This document shows, in pieces, positions 1 through 12,799 of a stretch of DNA of 64,000 bases. The DNA comes from Daucus carota subsp. sativus (lineage: Eukaryota; Streptophyta; Magnoliopsida; Apiales; Apiaceae), in assembly GCF_001625215.2 (NCBI RefSeq), contig NC_030381.2, positions 50,181,214 to 50,245,213 on the forward strand, in the 5' to 3' direction. How positions within the stretch are numbered: the stretch's first letter is position 1; every line of letters begins with the position of its first letter. Below the pieces are notes generated by a model. That model ran no database searches and was not told the DNA's origin. It was given only the letters and a program-made list of their open reading frames with translations. The translations under genes and the position numbers were made by a program.

Positions 1-489
1 TGATGTAGGTTGGATTATTCGAGATACAAATGTAATACTTTTATATTAAAATAATTTAATTATTTTATGTGCTAAGCGATTTGAAAACAAAATGATTATC
101 AATTTAGCTTATTTTTTATTTCACAATCAGATTTGACATTTTGGAGGTTTGTCTCGATTGAGTTTCACTCCTTCAAGTCCTTTCCCAATACCACATTTTG
201 TCACTTGTCTCATTTTTTTTTTAGTAGATAAAACAACTAAGTGTGTGCCTATATTGACAAATATCTAACGGGAGAAAGTGGTTAACAACAAATGCGTGAA
301 CTTGCTTGAATGTAGGAAGAACGTTGTGAAAAATATGGGACTGAGAGTGATGGAGAATGCAATTGATAATTTTTTTTATGCTTGAGAAAAACAGAGAAAG
401 TGTTCTCTAGCAAAATAATCGATTTAATGATACATGAGGCCCACATTATCTTATTTATAGGGTTCAACCTACCACATAAATTTTGGATG
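1..489. other. AT-rich spacer, no gene seen
   Basis: No ORF with coding character on either strand. The longest open stretch (282..467, minus) is short, AT-rich and has no recognisable motif. The spacer ends at the 8-bp target duplication of the hAT element that starts at 498. Confidence 0.6.
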
Positions 490-497
490 AGTTAGGG

Positions 498-1412
498 TAG
501 GGCTGAGCAAACGGTCGGTTCGGTCAAAAACCGAACCGAACCGAAATAACCGAAAACCGAACTTTCATATTTTTGAAAACCGAACCGAACCGTAATAGTG
601 TTTCAAACCGAACCGAACCGAACCGAAAATATTTCGGTTTTTTCGGTTCGGTTCGGTTAAAACCGAACTTTATTTTTTAAAAAAAAAAGGCAATTTAGTG
701 AAGTCTTCCAGAAAAAAGCAATATATTACCTTCTGAAAAAAAAGTCACATAGAAACAATTTTGTGTATATTTCAGTGACAACCCCAAATGCTTGCCGGTT
801 GATCTGAAAACCACAATATGCACTGGACTTATAAAGTCTCTTTGTGCTTACACTTAGACAAACTTACCCTTAGACAACCAAATAAGCATAGACAATCAAA
901 CCAGTAGATCAGAGAAATCTAATATTTGGAGTTCAGAATTAAGATTGAAGAAACAGTACCCAGATTATTAGATATCAAATATGAAGGGTGAAGCTTGAAT
1001 CAGATGTGAAGGGTGAAGCTTGGATCAGAACTCTGGAGAATGGAGTGGAAGGCGGAGGCGCAGTGGGTGGGTGTTGTCTGATTAGGATTAGGTTTAGTGA
1101 TTCAGAGGACCGACGAGCTTTAACATTTACATATGCTACTTATGTATTATTTTATTATTATTATTATTATTAAGTATAAATATTATTAATATTATATATA
1201 AATATAATTTAAAAATATATATAAAAAAAACTTCGGTTATTTCGGTTAAACCGAAATTATACTTTTCAGAAACCGAACCGAACCGAACTTTTAGTTCGGT
1301 TAAAACCGAAAACCGAACTAACCGAAATTTTAAAAAATTCCAAACCGAACCGAACCGAATTTCGACGGTTCGGTTCGGTTATTTCGGTTCGGTTCGGTTT
1401 TGCTCAGCCCTA
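498..1412. mobile_element. Non-autonomous hAT-type element, AACCGAACCGA family
   Basis: A 915-bp element whose ends read TAGGGCTGAGCAAA and its reverse complement. It is bounded by a perfect 8-bp target duplication AGTTAGGG (490..497 and 1413..1420), the length made by hAT transposases. Both flanks inside the ends (about 505-665 and 1230-1400) are arrays of the words CCGAACCGAA and TTCGGTT in inverted arrangement. The middle is AT-rich and I see no transposase. An open frame at 988..1173 lies wholly inside it and looks non-coding. Confidence 0.88.
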
Positions 1413-1420
1413 AGTTAGGG

Positions 1421-2319
1421 TTTGTCAGGTCCATCAAGATCGGGGTAATTAGACCATGTAATTAAGCCACCGTCAAGAAATCCGTATCTTACATGATCCG
1501 AGCTCAAACAGCTAAAGAAGTTGACCTCGAGCGAGTCGGAAAATGGATAACGATCTAACGAGCGGATGTGAAAAGCATAACAACAATTTTTTTCCAATTT
1601 TTATTTAATATCCAACTCGACATAAAATATTATCCATTTCTTACAGGCCAATTGATCAGCACCATTACTATTTGTAGAAACGAATTAACTACGACTGCCC
1701 CTTAATATCATTGATTAGTTTAAACAGTAAAATAAAATCATGAAAATGTTAGTAACTTGCTTTATATTATTAAAATACTTTTACAATAATTTTGATAATT
1801 AAGTCATTGTTAAAAAAATTGAAAATATAATTTTCTTCTATATATGTCACTCAGGGATATTCCTCTTGTTTCACCTCTGATCCTTAATTTCCTTGTTTTT
1901 TTTGACAGATTAATTTCCTTGTTATTCTGTCCTCGCGATCAATTAAAAAATCGATATTATTGTGTACATGCCTCACACATAAAAAAAAGTCAGATTACTT
2001 ATTGGACGTTTGACCGTTTCATTATAAAAAATTTATTTAACGTGTTGATAAAAATATTTATTTAACAATAATATGTTATATATGAGCATATTTTTAATAT
2101 GATTTACACATTTATCGACACTAATATGATTTATTAGAAAGGAAAGTACATAATAATAATCATATACGGAATAAATTTTCCATATAACTCTTGCCATTCA
2201 TCTCTAAAATTTTGAGTATATACAACACAAATTGAATCATGAATTAAATAGGGAGTAAAATATATAAGCATACACACGTAAGTTAAGTTAGCATGTGACG
2301 AAGTTATTGGTGGAACAGG
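1421..2319. other. AT-rich spacer between two hAT elements
   Basis: No gene recognised. Open frames at 1415..1597 (minus) and 1844..2065 (plus) are short, AT-biased and without motifs. Confidence 0.5.
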
Positions 2320-2327
2320 TATCGAGT

Positions 2328-2845
2328 TAGGGATGGCAACGGGTCGGATCGGGTCGGGTTTCTTGAGATCCAGACCCGATCCATTATATTTCGGGTCGGG
2401 TCGGGTTCGGGTCCGGGTCCGAAAAATGAAGATCCAGATCCGATCCGTCGGGTTTTTTCGGGTTTCGGTTCGGGTTCGGGTCTAATTCGGGTATTTAAAA
2501 AAATAAAATTAAATACAAATTAAAAATTATATATCTATAAAAAATGTGATTATGGATTTTTTTTTTAACTTTAGAAACATAAAAAAGAGAATTACAGGCT
2601 TCATTTATTACAATAAACACGTGAAACATGTTAACTCAATTGTATACAATCATTCAACTTATCATTTATATTTTATTATTTCTATTGTATTTAGATTTTT
2701 TAATACACAATAATTGAGAAAAATAAATTATTGATGAAATAAATATAAATTCTATATTGCAAATATAAAATTAAGTAAAATGTTAATATTCATACCTAAT
2801 AATTCATAATATTTCAATATATACACTTTACATTTAACATATATT

Positions 2846-2877
<32 letters not shown>

Positions 2878-3115
2878 ATATTTTGTATCGGGTTTTTATC
2901 GGGTTTCGGGTTCGGATCGGGTTTAAATCGGGTCTCGGGTTTCGGGTCGGGTCTCGGTTCGGAATACCTAAGATCCAGATCCAGATCCAAACCTTTTCGG
3001 GTCCAAAAATAAGATCCAGATCCGGATCCAGATCCAAAAAAATCGGGTTCGGGTAGACCCAATCGGGTCGGAACGGGTCGGGTATCCATCGGGTCGGGTA
3101 AAACTGCCATCCCTA
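2328..3115. mobile_element. Non-autonomous hAT-type element, CGGGTCGGGTT family
   Basis: A 788-bp element with terminal inverted repeats TAGGGATGGCA and a perfect 8-bp target duplication TATCGAGT (2320..2327 and 3116..3123). The subterminal arms carry arrays of CGGGTCGGGTTTCGGG and GATCCAGATCC words. The arrays create several long open frames of repetitive peptide on both strands (2814..3198), which are not genes. The centre is AT-rich and includes a GT/TA microsatellite near 2846-2876. No transposase is encoded, so it would need one in trans. Confidence 0.92.
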
Positions 3116-3123
3116 TATCGAGT

Positions 3124-3909
3124 AAAATAGGCAAGTGAAGGAAAGGTGCGGGCAGCTTGCCAACGCCGTAATCTGACACCGGCCAGTGCACTAATCACGT
3201 GATTACGCTTTCTTAATTACACAAGTTGACTCTGCCTTTCATTACACTTAAATCAATCTTTATTACAGGGAATCTCTTTCACAGCTAATTATCTCGATGT
3301 ACACCCACATTAATTATTCCTAGGATAAACTATCACAACCTTTTTTCAGTAACGTTGAAAGTAAATCTAATTTGCCCAACAAAAATGTTTGTCACTTTGG
3401 GGACGCAGATAAAAAATCTGCCTAGCAATTTTATTCCCGTTTCGCCTCTCTGTCAAGTTAAATCAAGAAAAATTGATATTATTTCAACTTGACATATACT
3501 GTGGTTCTAAATTTTAGGTTTGATTCTGATTAATTTAGAAAAGAATAAGATATCTGCCATATTGGATGTAAAATTATTATAAAATAATATGACAGCTTTA
3601 AATAATTTAATTGAAAATAATAATCAAAGTGTATGGGTATATTATTATTTAAATTATAATTAATAATAACATGATATATGTCACTTTGTGGTATCCAATT
3701 TTTCACCTCTAACAATTTGCTTCTAAAAATTATTAAAATTGAGCTTTTAGGATTCCAAATATGCCGATATTTGGAAAATATATCATTTAGACTTAAGTCC
3801 TCTGAGAATTACAAACAATATATATATTAATGTATCAATAATTTCTAATTATTAGTTGAATTTTAAAGTGAAAAACAAAGTAACCCTTTTTTTAAACTTC
3901 AATACAATG
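3124..3909. other. AT-rich spacer, no gene seen
   Basis: Nothing recognised; the open frame at 3530..3715 (minus) looks like chance. Confidence 0.5.
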
Positions 3910-3912
3910 TAA

Positions 3913-4307
3913 GAGCATTTCCATCGGTATTGGTTATAATTGTTGGTTAAATGAGACCAGTAAGACATTATGTAAAATTTGTTGAACCTGTAAGATATTT
4001 TGCTTCAGTGGTATTGGTTATATTTGTTGACTATAATTTAAAAATATTTTTTTATTAATATTTTAGATTGTTAAAATAAAATATATCAGTTTAATATGCT
4101 AATAAATGATGTGCAATCTTCCAAAAGATTTCTTACAGACCTATAGAGAGGTTCGACAAATTTAGCCATCCACAGGAGGTTGGCTAAAATTATAGACAAC
4201 AACTGAGTATGGTTTGGAGTATGAATTTTTCGAGTGTCGGCAAAAATTTTATTTTTTGTATGCCAACTCATATTTTAGCTAAAAGTTTTCGATGGTCGGA
4301 AATGTTC
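3913..4307. mobile_element. Tourist-like MITE, copy 1 of a 395-bp family
   Basis: Ends are GAGCATTTCC and its near complement GGAAATGTTC, with a 3-bp TAA duplication on each side (3910..3912, 4308..4310), as PIF/Harbinger-type MITEs make. The interior (for example the stretch around TTGTTGAACCTGTAAGA and the segment around TTCGACAAATTTAGCCATCC) is homologous to elements at 12800..13194 (inverted) and 39248..39638. It is more diverged than those two, so probably the oldest of the three. Confidence 0.82.
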
Positions 4308-4310
4308 TAA

Positions 4311-5615
4311 TCTTGTTATTTTTTTTAATCAGGAACTTAACCTTGTCATCATTTACATAAAAAAAATTAGCTACAAATAGTATTGTAAGGATCAGAGAAC
4401 GAACAATCCAAGTAGTATCTGAACTAATAAATCAATTGCCTTTATCTAATTACTGTATTTTTTTTAACTCAAGAATTCCGTGTAAAAGAAACAAAACGAT
4501 GGTTCCTCCGTTTACCAAAAACACTAAAAACAGACACGATAATAGACAGCTGTGTGTACCGCTGCTACGTGAATTTTTTTTTGAAAAAACAGAAAAATTA
4601 GTGTTAGAAAAATGTGGCGATGAAAGAGATAGGCAACGTAGAGGTGGATATAGAAATATAACAATGACTGTTCAACACGGAGGAATCAGATCCCACGAGG
4701 ACTGTTTATTATAAAGACTTGTACAGTGACACTTTGTACGGACCTACACTTACAATACCACCCGATCGATCCAGCTGAAATTAACTGTTCCTCTGCATCA
4801 CTGATTTTTACCCTTTCACAAGTTTGTTCTAGCATATTATGCCCATTATGAAAAATTATCAATAATTTTTGATTTTATTTTGAATATTAAAATCAATTTC
4901 AGTTTTTATATGACTAAAATTTTTATGAGGGAGATATTTCCGATATCATGAACAAATATTTGAACTAGATCAGGAAAATAATTTTGATATCATGGACAAA
5001 TATTTAAGTTAAACAAGAGCGAATAAACTCAAGTTAATAATAAGACTTTCGTATCTTATTAAATAATTAACTTATTTAACATCTTTAAATACAAGATGTT
5101 GATACATGTTTATACTCATCAAAATACTTATATACTTGTCGAGTTTATAATTGTAGTATTCTTAAGTATTAAGATTAAAGACCTTTTTCTCTTGTTTAGG
5201 TTAAAGTTTAAGAGATTAATAATTTATCTATTCTGTGATGTTATACTACTTTTTTCGTAAAATACAATTTTGAATTACAAATTTATAGCATCCGGTATTT
5301 CTTTTAAGTTAACATAACAACGAAATTGGCTATTGCCAAATCCGCATCTTCACTAACATGCACCGCATGTGCAATACGCTCAAGCTCTTCGATCCACGCG
5401 GGCCACAATACACGTGGCATAACATAAGAAGGGGTGCGCATATCACACCCTGAGCACGTTAGCTATTTACCCTTCTATAATCTGTCACCCTGTTCTTCAC
5501 CTATGGTGGATTTACTCATTAATAATTATAAATATTCTCCCTTTTCCCCAAAAATAAAATAAATTAATGCGACAAAATAAATAATTAAAAATTAAATGCA
5601 CCCACTCCTATAATT
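4311..5615. other. Spacer upstream of the auxin receptor gene
   Basis: No gene recognised. A 92-codon open frame at 4436..4714 has no motif and is rejected. A GC-richer patch at about 5340-5460 contains a CACGTG core (G-box) near 5412, which could belong to the promoter of the downstream F-box gene. Confidence 0.45.
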
Positions 5616-6174
5616 CACCTATATAAATATAATTTCAGTTGTTATCAAAATCCCCAAATTGGCTAATTGATTGCTCTGTCCTCTTGTACTGTACCAGCTA
5701 AAGCTTCAATCTTTTTCAGGTTCATTACAATTTGTGTGTGTGTATATGTTTTTGTGATTCATTTTCTTAAAGGGTCATGTAAAGTCTATTACTTTGTTTG
5801 TTTTAATTATTGCAAGATCTTTTTTTTATAGCCACTTTATTCATTTCTTGAATCTTGATTTGGATATATTTATCATTGTATATTGTCCATTATTTGAGCT
5901 TCACATGTCTTGATTTTTGTGTAAATCTCAAATCTTGCTTTTGTGTTTATTTGTGTGTTGTGTGTGTGGTGTCTATGCATGTGAATGTGCACAAAGGTAG
6001 CATTTTGATTCAAGAAGATTGATGTAGAGAATTTTTGCCAGGTTCATTATGATGTGAGTATAATTGTTGGTGTGTTTTTGTATTTATTGGATGGTAAAGA
6101 TTTGATCTTGATGGTTTATTTGTTTTAATTGTTGAATTTAGATTTTGGAGCTTGTGATTGAGGGTTGAGTTAGG
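5616..6174 (+). promoter_or_regulatory. Putative core promoter and 5' leader of the AFB gene
   Basis: A TATATAAAT box lies at about 5620..5628, roughly 550 bp before the start codon. The leader between them is T-rich and contains CT- and GT-rich runs, typical of long plant 5' UTRs. It may contain a leader intron, which I cannot place with certainty. Confidence 0.5.
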
Positions 6175-9100
6175 ATGGATCCAGTGAGAAAAAGGACCAA
6201 AGACTTGTCGAAATCGGTGGATTCAGCTCACCTTGCTCCATTTCCTGATGAGGTTCTTGAGAAAGTTCTTTCTCTAGTGAAATCTCACAAGGATAGGAGT
6301 TCAGTTTCATTAGTATGCAAAGATTGGTACAATGCTGATAGGTGGAGTAGGAGTAAGATCTTTATTGGAAATTGCTACTCGGTCTCACCGGAGATCGTGG
6401 CCAGGAGATTTCCAAATATAAGGAGTGTTACTTTGAAGGGGAAGCCGCGGTTTTCAGATTTCAATTTGGTGCCTCAGAATTGGGGTGCTGATATTCATTC
6501 ATGGCTCGTTGTGTTTGCTCAAGTTTACCCTTTTCTGGAGGAGTTGAGGTTGAAAAGGATGGTTGTTAGTGATGAAAGTCTGGAATTTTTAGCAAATTCA
6601 TTTCCAGGGTTCAAAGTCTTGTCTCTCTTGAGCTGTGATGGTTTTAGTACAGATGGTCTTAAAGCTATTGCTACTCATTGCAAGTAAGTTTTATATCCAT
6701 TTTTGATATTTATAGAAATAAGTCCTGTTATTGCATCTTGATTTAGGGATGCTATCCTGTTTCGTTGACTTGATCCATAAGGTTTTGCTGTAATTGTTCA
6801 AATTAAGATTGATTCACCTTGGGTTACTTCTGTTGCTGAACATGAGGTTTCATATAGCTGAACTGTTAGGCATGGATATCTTTTTGTGGAATGTGATAAA
6901 ATTGGAATAGCTCATAACTGTTACAGTGCTTTACTTTAAAACCGAATCTGTTCTGCTTTGGATAAATTGAACTATTTAAAATTTTTAAAGCGTGGGAAAT
7001 CACTAATGTTCATGTGCATGCATTTAGATGGAAGAGTTGCTAAAGTTTGGTTCTTGATAAAGTTGCCCATTGGTGTGTGGTTGAAAAATGAATGAGGTGG
7101 TTTGTTGGTTATCGGGTTGGGGAACTGATTTTTGTCTTCTTGGCTTCCTTAAGCAATAATTGAAATATTTTTGCTTTATGATAAAAGAAAAAAAAATGTG
7201 ATGTGATGTTTGACCTGTTAGAGCATTTAATGGATGGCATGTTCTTGAATCTTTATGTCATGTTCTTACTAAAGTATCTTCCTATATTATCTTGTTAATT
7301 TGAGGTACTACTCATATGGCCACTTCCTCTACCCGTCTTTGACACTCCATCTGCTCATGTCCTCATCACATATATTTCAAGAATATAACATTATAGGTTA
7401 AGTATCAACGATTGAGTTGTTAAGAATTCATGCCATATCATCTTAAATATTTGAAATTACACGTGCATATCTCATTGGAATAAACAAAAAAGATAAACAT
7501 CACTAATAGAAATGAGGGATGTGCAATTATATATTCTCCTTGGTATCTGCTTTGCCTTAAGCTCCATTATTCTCCTGTCATTAATCAGAAGAAAGGAGAC
7601 TGGATTCTGAGTAAAAATATGACTGGCCTAACCAGAATAAGAACTAGTATGCAACTCCTAGTAACTAGAAATAAACTACATAAATGATCAAAGGTTATTA
7701 CTAATTATTGATACCAGGATATATTTCTCTTGAAACAAGGTACAGTAATATTATTCTGTGAAGTCTTTTAACGAAAAGAGAACATTGAAATTTCTCGTGC
7801 ACAAGTTCCCTGTTAGATTCTGCTTCCTCCATGTTAAGAAAGAGAAAAGTGTGGATAAAGTAAGCCTTAGGATCTATCAGTCTGGCATCAACTGTGTTTG
7901 CAGATCAGATAGCTTAAGCAACTCAACATTCACTCTACTGAGAAGTACGTCTGGATTCTCGTATACTGTATCCAGTCTCCTAGGTCATATATGTAGCACA
8001 TCTCCATTTTCTAACTCTGCAAACATCTGGAATATGATATATTGCCCTTACTATTTTCACTTGTCAGCTGACTTTTTGCAACATTAGAAACATCATGGTC
8101 TTCTAAATCATGCTACATGCATATTGTTTCCCACTTAGCCATATGGCTCATATATTATAGACTCTTCGCGTGTTTTGAGTTTATGTAAATGAATAGGACT
8201 AGATGCGGACAGAATACTCGAACAATTTGTTTTGTGGGTGTTATAGAAGCTGGAATATTGGACTTGAAAGAATCTAGTTAACTTTGGAGCTATCCTCAAA
8301 TTAATTTTAGTTACATTTTGCAAAGGAAAAAAAATCTGTATGCTTTCTTGAAATTTTGGTTTCCCTCTTAGGGGTGGCAAAATTCGACATTATTCAAAAC
8401 CTAACATGAGCCCGACTCGAAAAAGTATGATTAGGGTCAGGATTTTTATATTTCTGGTCAGGTTTGGGTATGGTAAATTTTTACCCGGAAAACTCCAGCC
8501 CGGTTCAAGTTGACCCAAAGTACCCGAACCCAACCCCCTAAATTTTTATATATATTGTATTATGTACGATATACGATATATAAATTTACATTACACAATT
8601 ACATACTTGTGATATTTTTATAAGCATCTAAAATATATTATTCACATATAAATCACAATTTAATTATATTTTTTTAAATATATTATAATAAATATAATTA
8701 AATATAATAAAAACAATTATTTTAAATAAATTTTAGGTCACAATGGGTCATTTTCAGGATGGTAGAGAACAAATTGGGTTTGGATTGAAATTTTCAACCA
8801 TTTTTGGTTTGGGTCGGGTTGATCCAAAAACAAGGCCGGGTAAAATAACCCACCTGACCCATTACTCGAATTTCCACCCCTGCCCATAATCGTATTTGGG
8901 TTTACGGTCCCGATTTGATATATCCCTTTATTTAAAAATACTGTGCTCCTGAATCTACCTATTATTACTTCTCCCACCTATATATAATTTTCTTTATAAG
9001 CTAATTAACATGGATTACTTAATATGTGACTTGTGTCAACTTATATTTATTTAAATAATAATTTACTTTATAGATACTCGCTGATAGACAACTACCACCC

Positions 9101-10967
9101 ATTTGATGATTCCTTGTGTTTCCTGTACAAAGTTAAGTAATTTTGACCATTATAACTAGAGCAACCACTCAAAATCCTCAAGCTGTAGATCTGTGTCTCC
9201 TTTATCTCCAGTCAAAAATATGGATCTCTGCTGTTAGCTTCACAGATCAGCAATTACTGACTTGGCAGATAGGACGTTGTGCTATATATTTGCTCATTAT
9301 ATTTACATTGACCGGTGTTCTTTACTCTTTCAAGGTTTGTCTTGTGTAGCCACTTAAAAATTGGAACTTATAGGGTTCAATTTTTCAGGAACTTGACTGA
9401 GCTCGACATACAAGAAAATGGCATAGATGATCTCGGTGGGGGTTGGTTAAGTTGCTTTCCTGAGACCTTTGTGTCTCTAGAAGTGCTGAATTTTGCCAGC
9501 TTGAACAGTGATGTCACATTTGATGCTCTTGAAAGGTTAGTTAGCAGGTGCAAAGCATTAAGGGTTTTAAAGGTTAATAAACATATTTCCTTGGAACAAA
9601 TACAAAAGTTACTGCTAAGGGCACCCCAGCTGATGGAGGTTGGTACTGGTTCATTTCAACAAGAGCTTGTTCCCCGTCAGTTTGCAGAACTTGAAACTGC
9701 ATTCGGTAGCTGCAAAAATTTACATACACTCTCAGGTTTGTGGGAAGCTTCTTCGGTCTATTTACCAGTCATATACCCTGCCTGTGCCAATCTTACATAT
9801 CTGAATTTGAGCTATGCAACTCTGCAAAGTGATGAACTTTCCAAGCTTCTACCTAATTGCTCGAATCTACGGCGTCTTTGGGTAAGAAACTTCTGCAGTT
9901 TTACTTTCCCTTGCCACAATGTCTCTTCAATATGTTTACTTTTTTGGTTTGGTTAACATTAGATATAGACAAAAAAGACCAATGGTATTGATGGTGCAGT
10001 AATATGCTATGTTGTAACAAGAAAACAAGCTTTGGATCATATAATCCAAAGTGTACTTGTCCAATATGTTCTTAAAGATAGTTTGTGAGATTTGATGATC
10101 TGTTACATTTGAGATAAAATAGTTAAATAGTCGATGAAATGGAAAATACCTCGATAATTGATTATAGCTCCACGTAATACATTGAAGTCTGACTAGAATA
10201 CTTCTGTACAGGTTCTCGACACAGTGGAAGATAAGGGGCTAGAAGCTGTTGGGTCTAGCTGTCCCTTACTCGAGGAATTGCGAGTTTTTCCTGCAGATCC
10301 ATTTGATCAGGATATGGTCCATGGGGTGACCGAGTCGGGGTTTGTGGCTGTATCTTCTGGATGTCGCAAACTTCACTATGTCCTATATTTCTGCAGGCAG
10401 ATGACTAATGCTGCAGTTGCAACTATAGTCAAGAATTGTCCTGATTTTACTCATTTCCGTCTTTGCATAATGAATCCAGGCCAGGCAGATTACCTGACCA
10501 ATGATCCGATGGATGAGGCATTTGGTGCGGTGGTCAAGACCTGTACTAAACTCCAGAGGCTTGCCGTTTCAGGCCTACTAACTGACAAAACCTTTGAGTA
10601 TATTGGGAAGTATGCTAAAAACCTAGAAACCCTTTCCGTGGCGTTTGCTGGGAGCAGTGACAGGGGAATGCAATCTGTGATGGAGGGTTGCCCAAAGCTA
10701 AGGAAGCTAGAGATTAGAGATTGCCCATTCGGAAATGAAGCTTTGCTTTCCGGGTTAGATAAGTACGAATCAATGCGGTCTCTCTGGATGTCAGCGTGTA
10801 ACTTGACAATGAATGGTTGCAGACAACTTGCAAAGAACATGCCGAGGTTGAATGTTGAAGTTATTAAGGATGAAGAAAGTGATGACAGCGAAGCTGATAA
10901 AGTTTATGTCTATCGATCAGTGGTAGGGCCTCGAAGAGATGCACCTCCTTTTGTTCTCACCCTCTGA
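6175..10967 (+). CDS. TIR1/AFB-type auxin co-receptor F-box protein (AFB2/3/6-like)
   Basis: Exons 6175..6683, 9389..9881 and 10212..10967 join in frame to 585 aa; both introns are GT-AG. Family role: F-box subunit of a nuclear SCF ubiquitin ligase that binds auxin together with Aux/IAA degrons and triggers their breakdown. Seen: F-box at about residues 22-62 (FPDEVLEKVLSLV, then SVSLVCKDWY), then leucine-rich repeats to the C-terminus, which ends DAPPFVLTL. The segment FRLCI holds Arg417, equivalent to the auxin-binding Arg403 of TIR1. The two intron positions match those of other AFB genes. Overall wording (ELDIQENGIDD, VYVYRSV, DAPP near the end) fits the AFB2/3/AFB6 side of the family, probably AFB6, and not AFB4/5. 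Unusual: Arg92 and Ala452 replace the residues equivalent to TIR1 His78 and Ser438. The 2705-bp first intron contains a hAT-like element. The subclade is my inference from remembered sequences. Confidence 0.95.
8370..8881. mobile_element. hAT-like non-autonomous element inside AFB intron 1
   Basis: Inverted ends AGGGGTGGCAAAATTCG and CGAATTTCCACCCCT, with subterminal words such as GACCCAA and GGGTCGGGTT, as in the other hAT-type elements of the window. The centre is AT-rich. I could not find a convincing 8-bp target duplication, so the exact ends are uncertain and the insertion may be old. Confidence 0.6.
10767..10788 (+). promoter_or_regulatory. Degraded miR393 target site in AFB exon 3
   Basis: This is the position, coding for ESMRSLWM, where TIR1 and AFB2/3 mRNAs carry their miR393 site. 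Against a perfect miR393 complement I count two mismatches (opposite miRNA nucleotides 5 and 21) and two G:U pairs (opposite 8 and 11). The seed mismatch and the wobble next to the cleavage position suggest weak or lost regulation. The miR393 sequence is from memory. Confidence 0.6.
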
Positions 10968-12799
10968 ACCTAAAATGAATTTTGGGTGAGTCTTTCTGTA
11001 ACACATACTTGGTCTCTCGGGTATCTACAAATCTAGCAATAACATATTAGAAGGGCAGTGGAGAGTTATCAACTTCTCATGGCTTGTAAATAAGTTCATG
11101 AGCTAATATGGTATTTGATTGTCTAGACAAGGGAACCTGATGGCTTTACTTCGGCATGTTTGTCTTTTTATGACAATTTCTGCGACCTACTTTCTCTAGA
11201 AACCCTAGATGTAACACCATGGTCAAGTTGCTATATCAGCACTCTGTTGAACTCTTAGCTGTCCTATCATATCTTGGACATTGTTTGTGATTTATTTTCA
11301 GGAAATAATAATGAAGAAAAAGAAGCTAGCTGAATGGTTGAACTCTGGATTTTCCCAAGTGAAAGAAGCTGGCTTTGCTATATGCTACATGTAAGAAAAT
11401 ACTGATACATTATATTGTAACAGCTTATTGATGTGTACTTTCTTCGAATATTTATGAAAGTGTGTAGAAGTTTACACTGATACAATTTGTGGAGTCGTTG
11501 CTTATGCTCTATAGTTGTTCAAGCATTTACATTCGCTGCTTGCTTGCTTGTGTATGAATAATGATTAGCGAACATCCTTATTCAGTGAAGCTCTTTTATA
11601 TTTGTTGATTAAATTTGGCTCCAGCCTCCGGGCAATTTTCTTTTTAACATACAAGCTTATAGCTTTGGTGCGGATGTTATGTGATATATCTTTGTTAGTG
11701 GCAAATGTTGAAGGAAACTGTGACTGCTTAAGAGCGGTCAAGAGTTAAACAGAATACAAATATGAACAATTTATAACACTGTTCTATTTTAACAATATAT
11801 TGAATATCAATATATCATGGGAGACTTGGAGTGGTGATATTTATTTTTGTCCTATAATATAACTATAATTTATATAGCACAATATCTTGCTTTCGCAAAA
11901 AACTAAAAATCATTAATGATGTTCAACGTCTAGTACAATCTTATAGCTTGTTTAAATATACAAAAAATAAATAGACGGAGATATAATGCTATCACGTCAA
12001 AAAGTGAAATAGTGGGGTTCTTGGTGCAAAGTTAGCTTGAAAAATTATATTTGTGATTGAAAGAGTGAGATACTTGGAGAATGTTAAATTTGAAATAAGA
12101 TATAACACAAATCATTAGAGACATGTCATTTGTTTAGCATAAAAAATCACTATCATCGAAGATATATTGTTAGTTTAATATCAAAATTAACTTTTTAATG
12201 TTAAATTATAGTAATAACTCTTTTTATTTTAGTACATTTATTGAACTTGCTCTAAGATCTTAGTGGCGTTCTTATGCATGTCTGAGACCCGAGACCAGTT
12301 GAAAGCATTGATAAGACTGTAGTGGGTTCGCAGTAAATTGAGTGGAATGACGTCTTTCAGAAGCGACATGTCATATAAGGATTTTTTTTTTTCTTTAATT
12401 TTTTTAGCTTCTTTTTAAGCAGGTTTTTACTTGATCATTTGCATATCTATAAAATAACATGAAATGTTTTTCAGTACTGACTCAGAAATGTTTTAATTAC
12501 TTAATTAGAATGTTTGAGTAGGCATTTTTTTGCATCACATTCAGTACTCTGCATCTACTCTTATTGCAAGCACAACCCCTAAGAAATTTGCCGTGCACTA
12601 GTAAAATTCTAGAGAAATAAGAAAAGAGGAGACTGATTGACAAACATGGTAGATTTGACTAAATATACAACTATAAAACTGGTTTCAAAGTCAAGAAGTT
12701 GCTGCCAAGGGCTGGGGATATTTTACGTGGTGCTTGGTGTGCTGCTATTAGCCTAAATGATGTGCCCATCACACGGTTTAGTAAATATTACAGCAGTTA
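10968..12799. other. AFB 3' flank and spacer
   Basis: The first few hundred bases are probably the 3' UTR; the exact poly(A) site cannot be set. The rest is AT-rich with no gene recognised. Confidence 0.45.

Noticed and set aside
2814-3198. Four overlapping open frames of 67-125 codons, repetitive Asp/Pro/Gly-rich peptides
   Set aside because: They are read through the CGGGTCGGGTT and GATCCAGATCC arrays of the hAT element in several frames; period-6 repeats without stops give long frames by chance.
4436-4714. 92-codon open frame on plus
   Set aside because: No motif, no signal peptide, low-complexity charged run, no splice context; chance frame.
7758-8087. 109-codon open frame on plus
   Set aside because: Lies within AFB intron 1, no recognisable domain; the exons on either side splice cleanly without it.
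8370-8881. 8-bp target duplication for the hAT-like element in AFB intron 1
   Set aside because: The 8 bases on either side do not match for any sensible choice of ends, so only the inverted ends are claimed.
6175-10967. Calling the F-box gene AFB4 or AFB5 because of Arg92, Ala452 and the weak miR393 site
   Set aside because: N-terminal and repeat wording (SLVKSHKDRSSVSLVCKDWY, ELDIQENGIDD) and the C-terminus fit AFB2/3/6, not AFB4/5.
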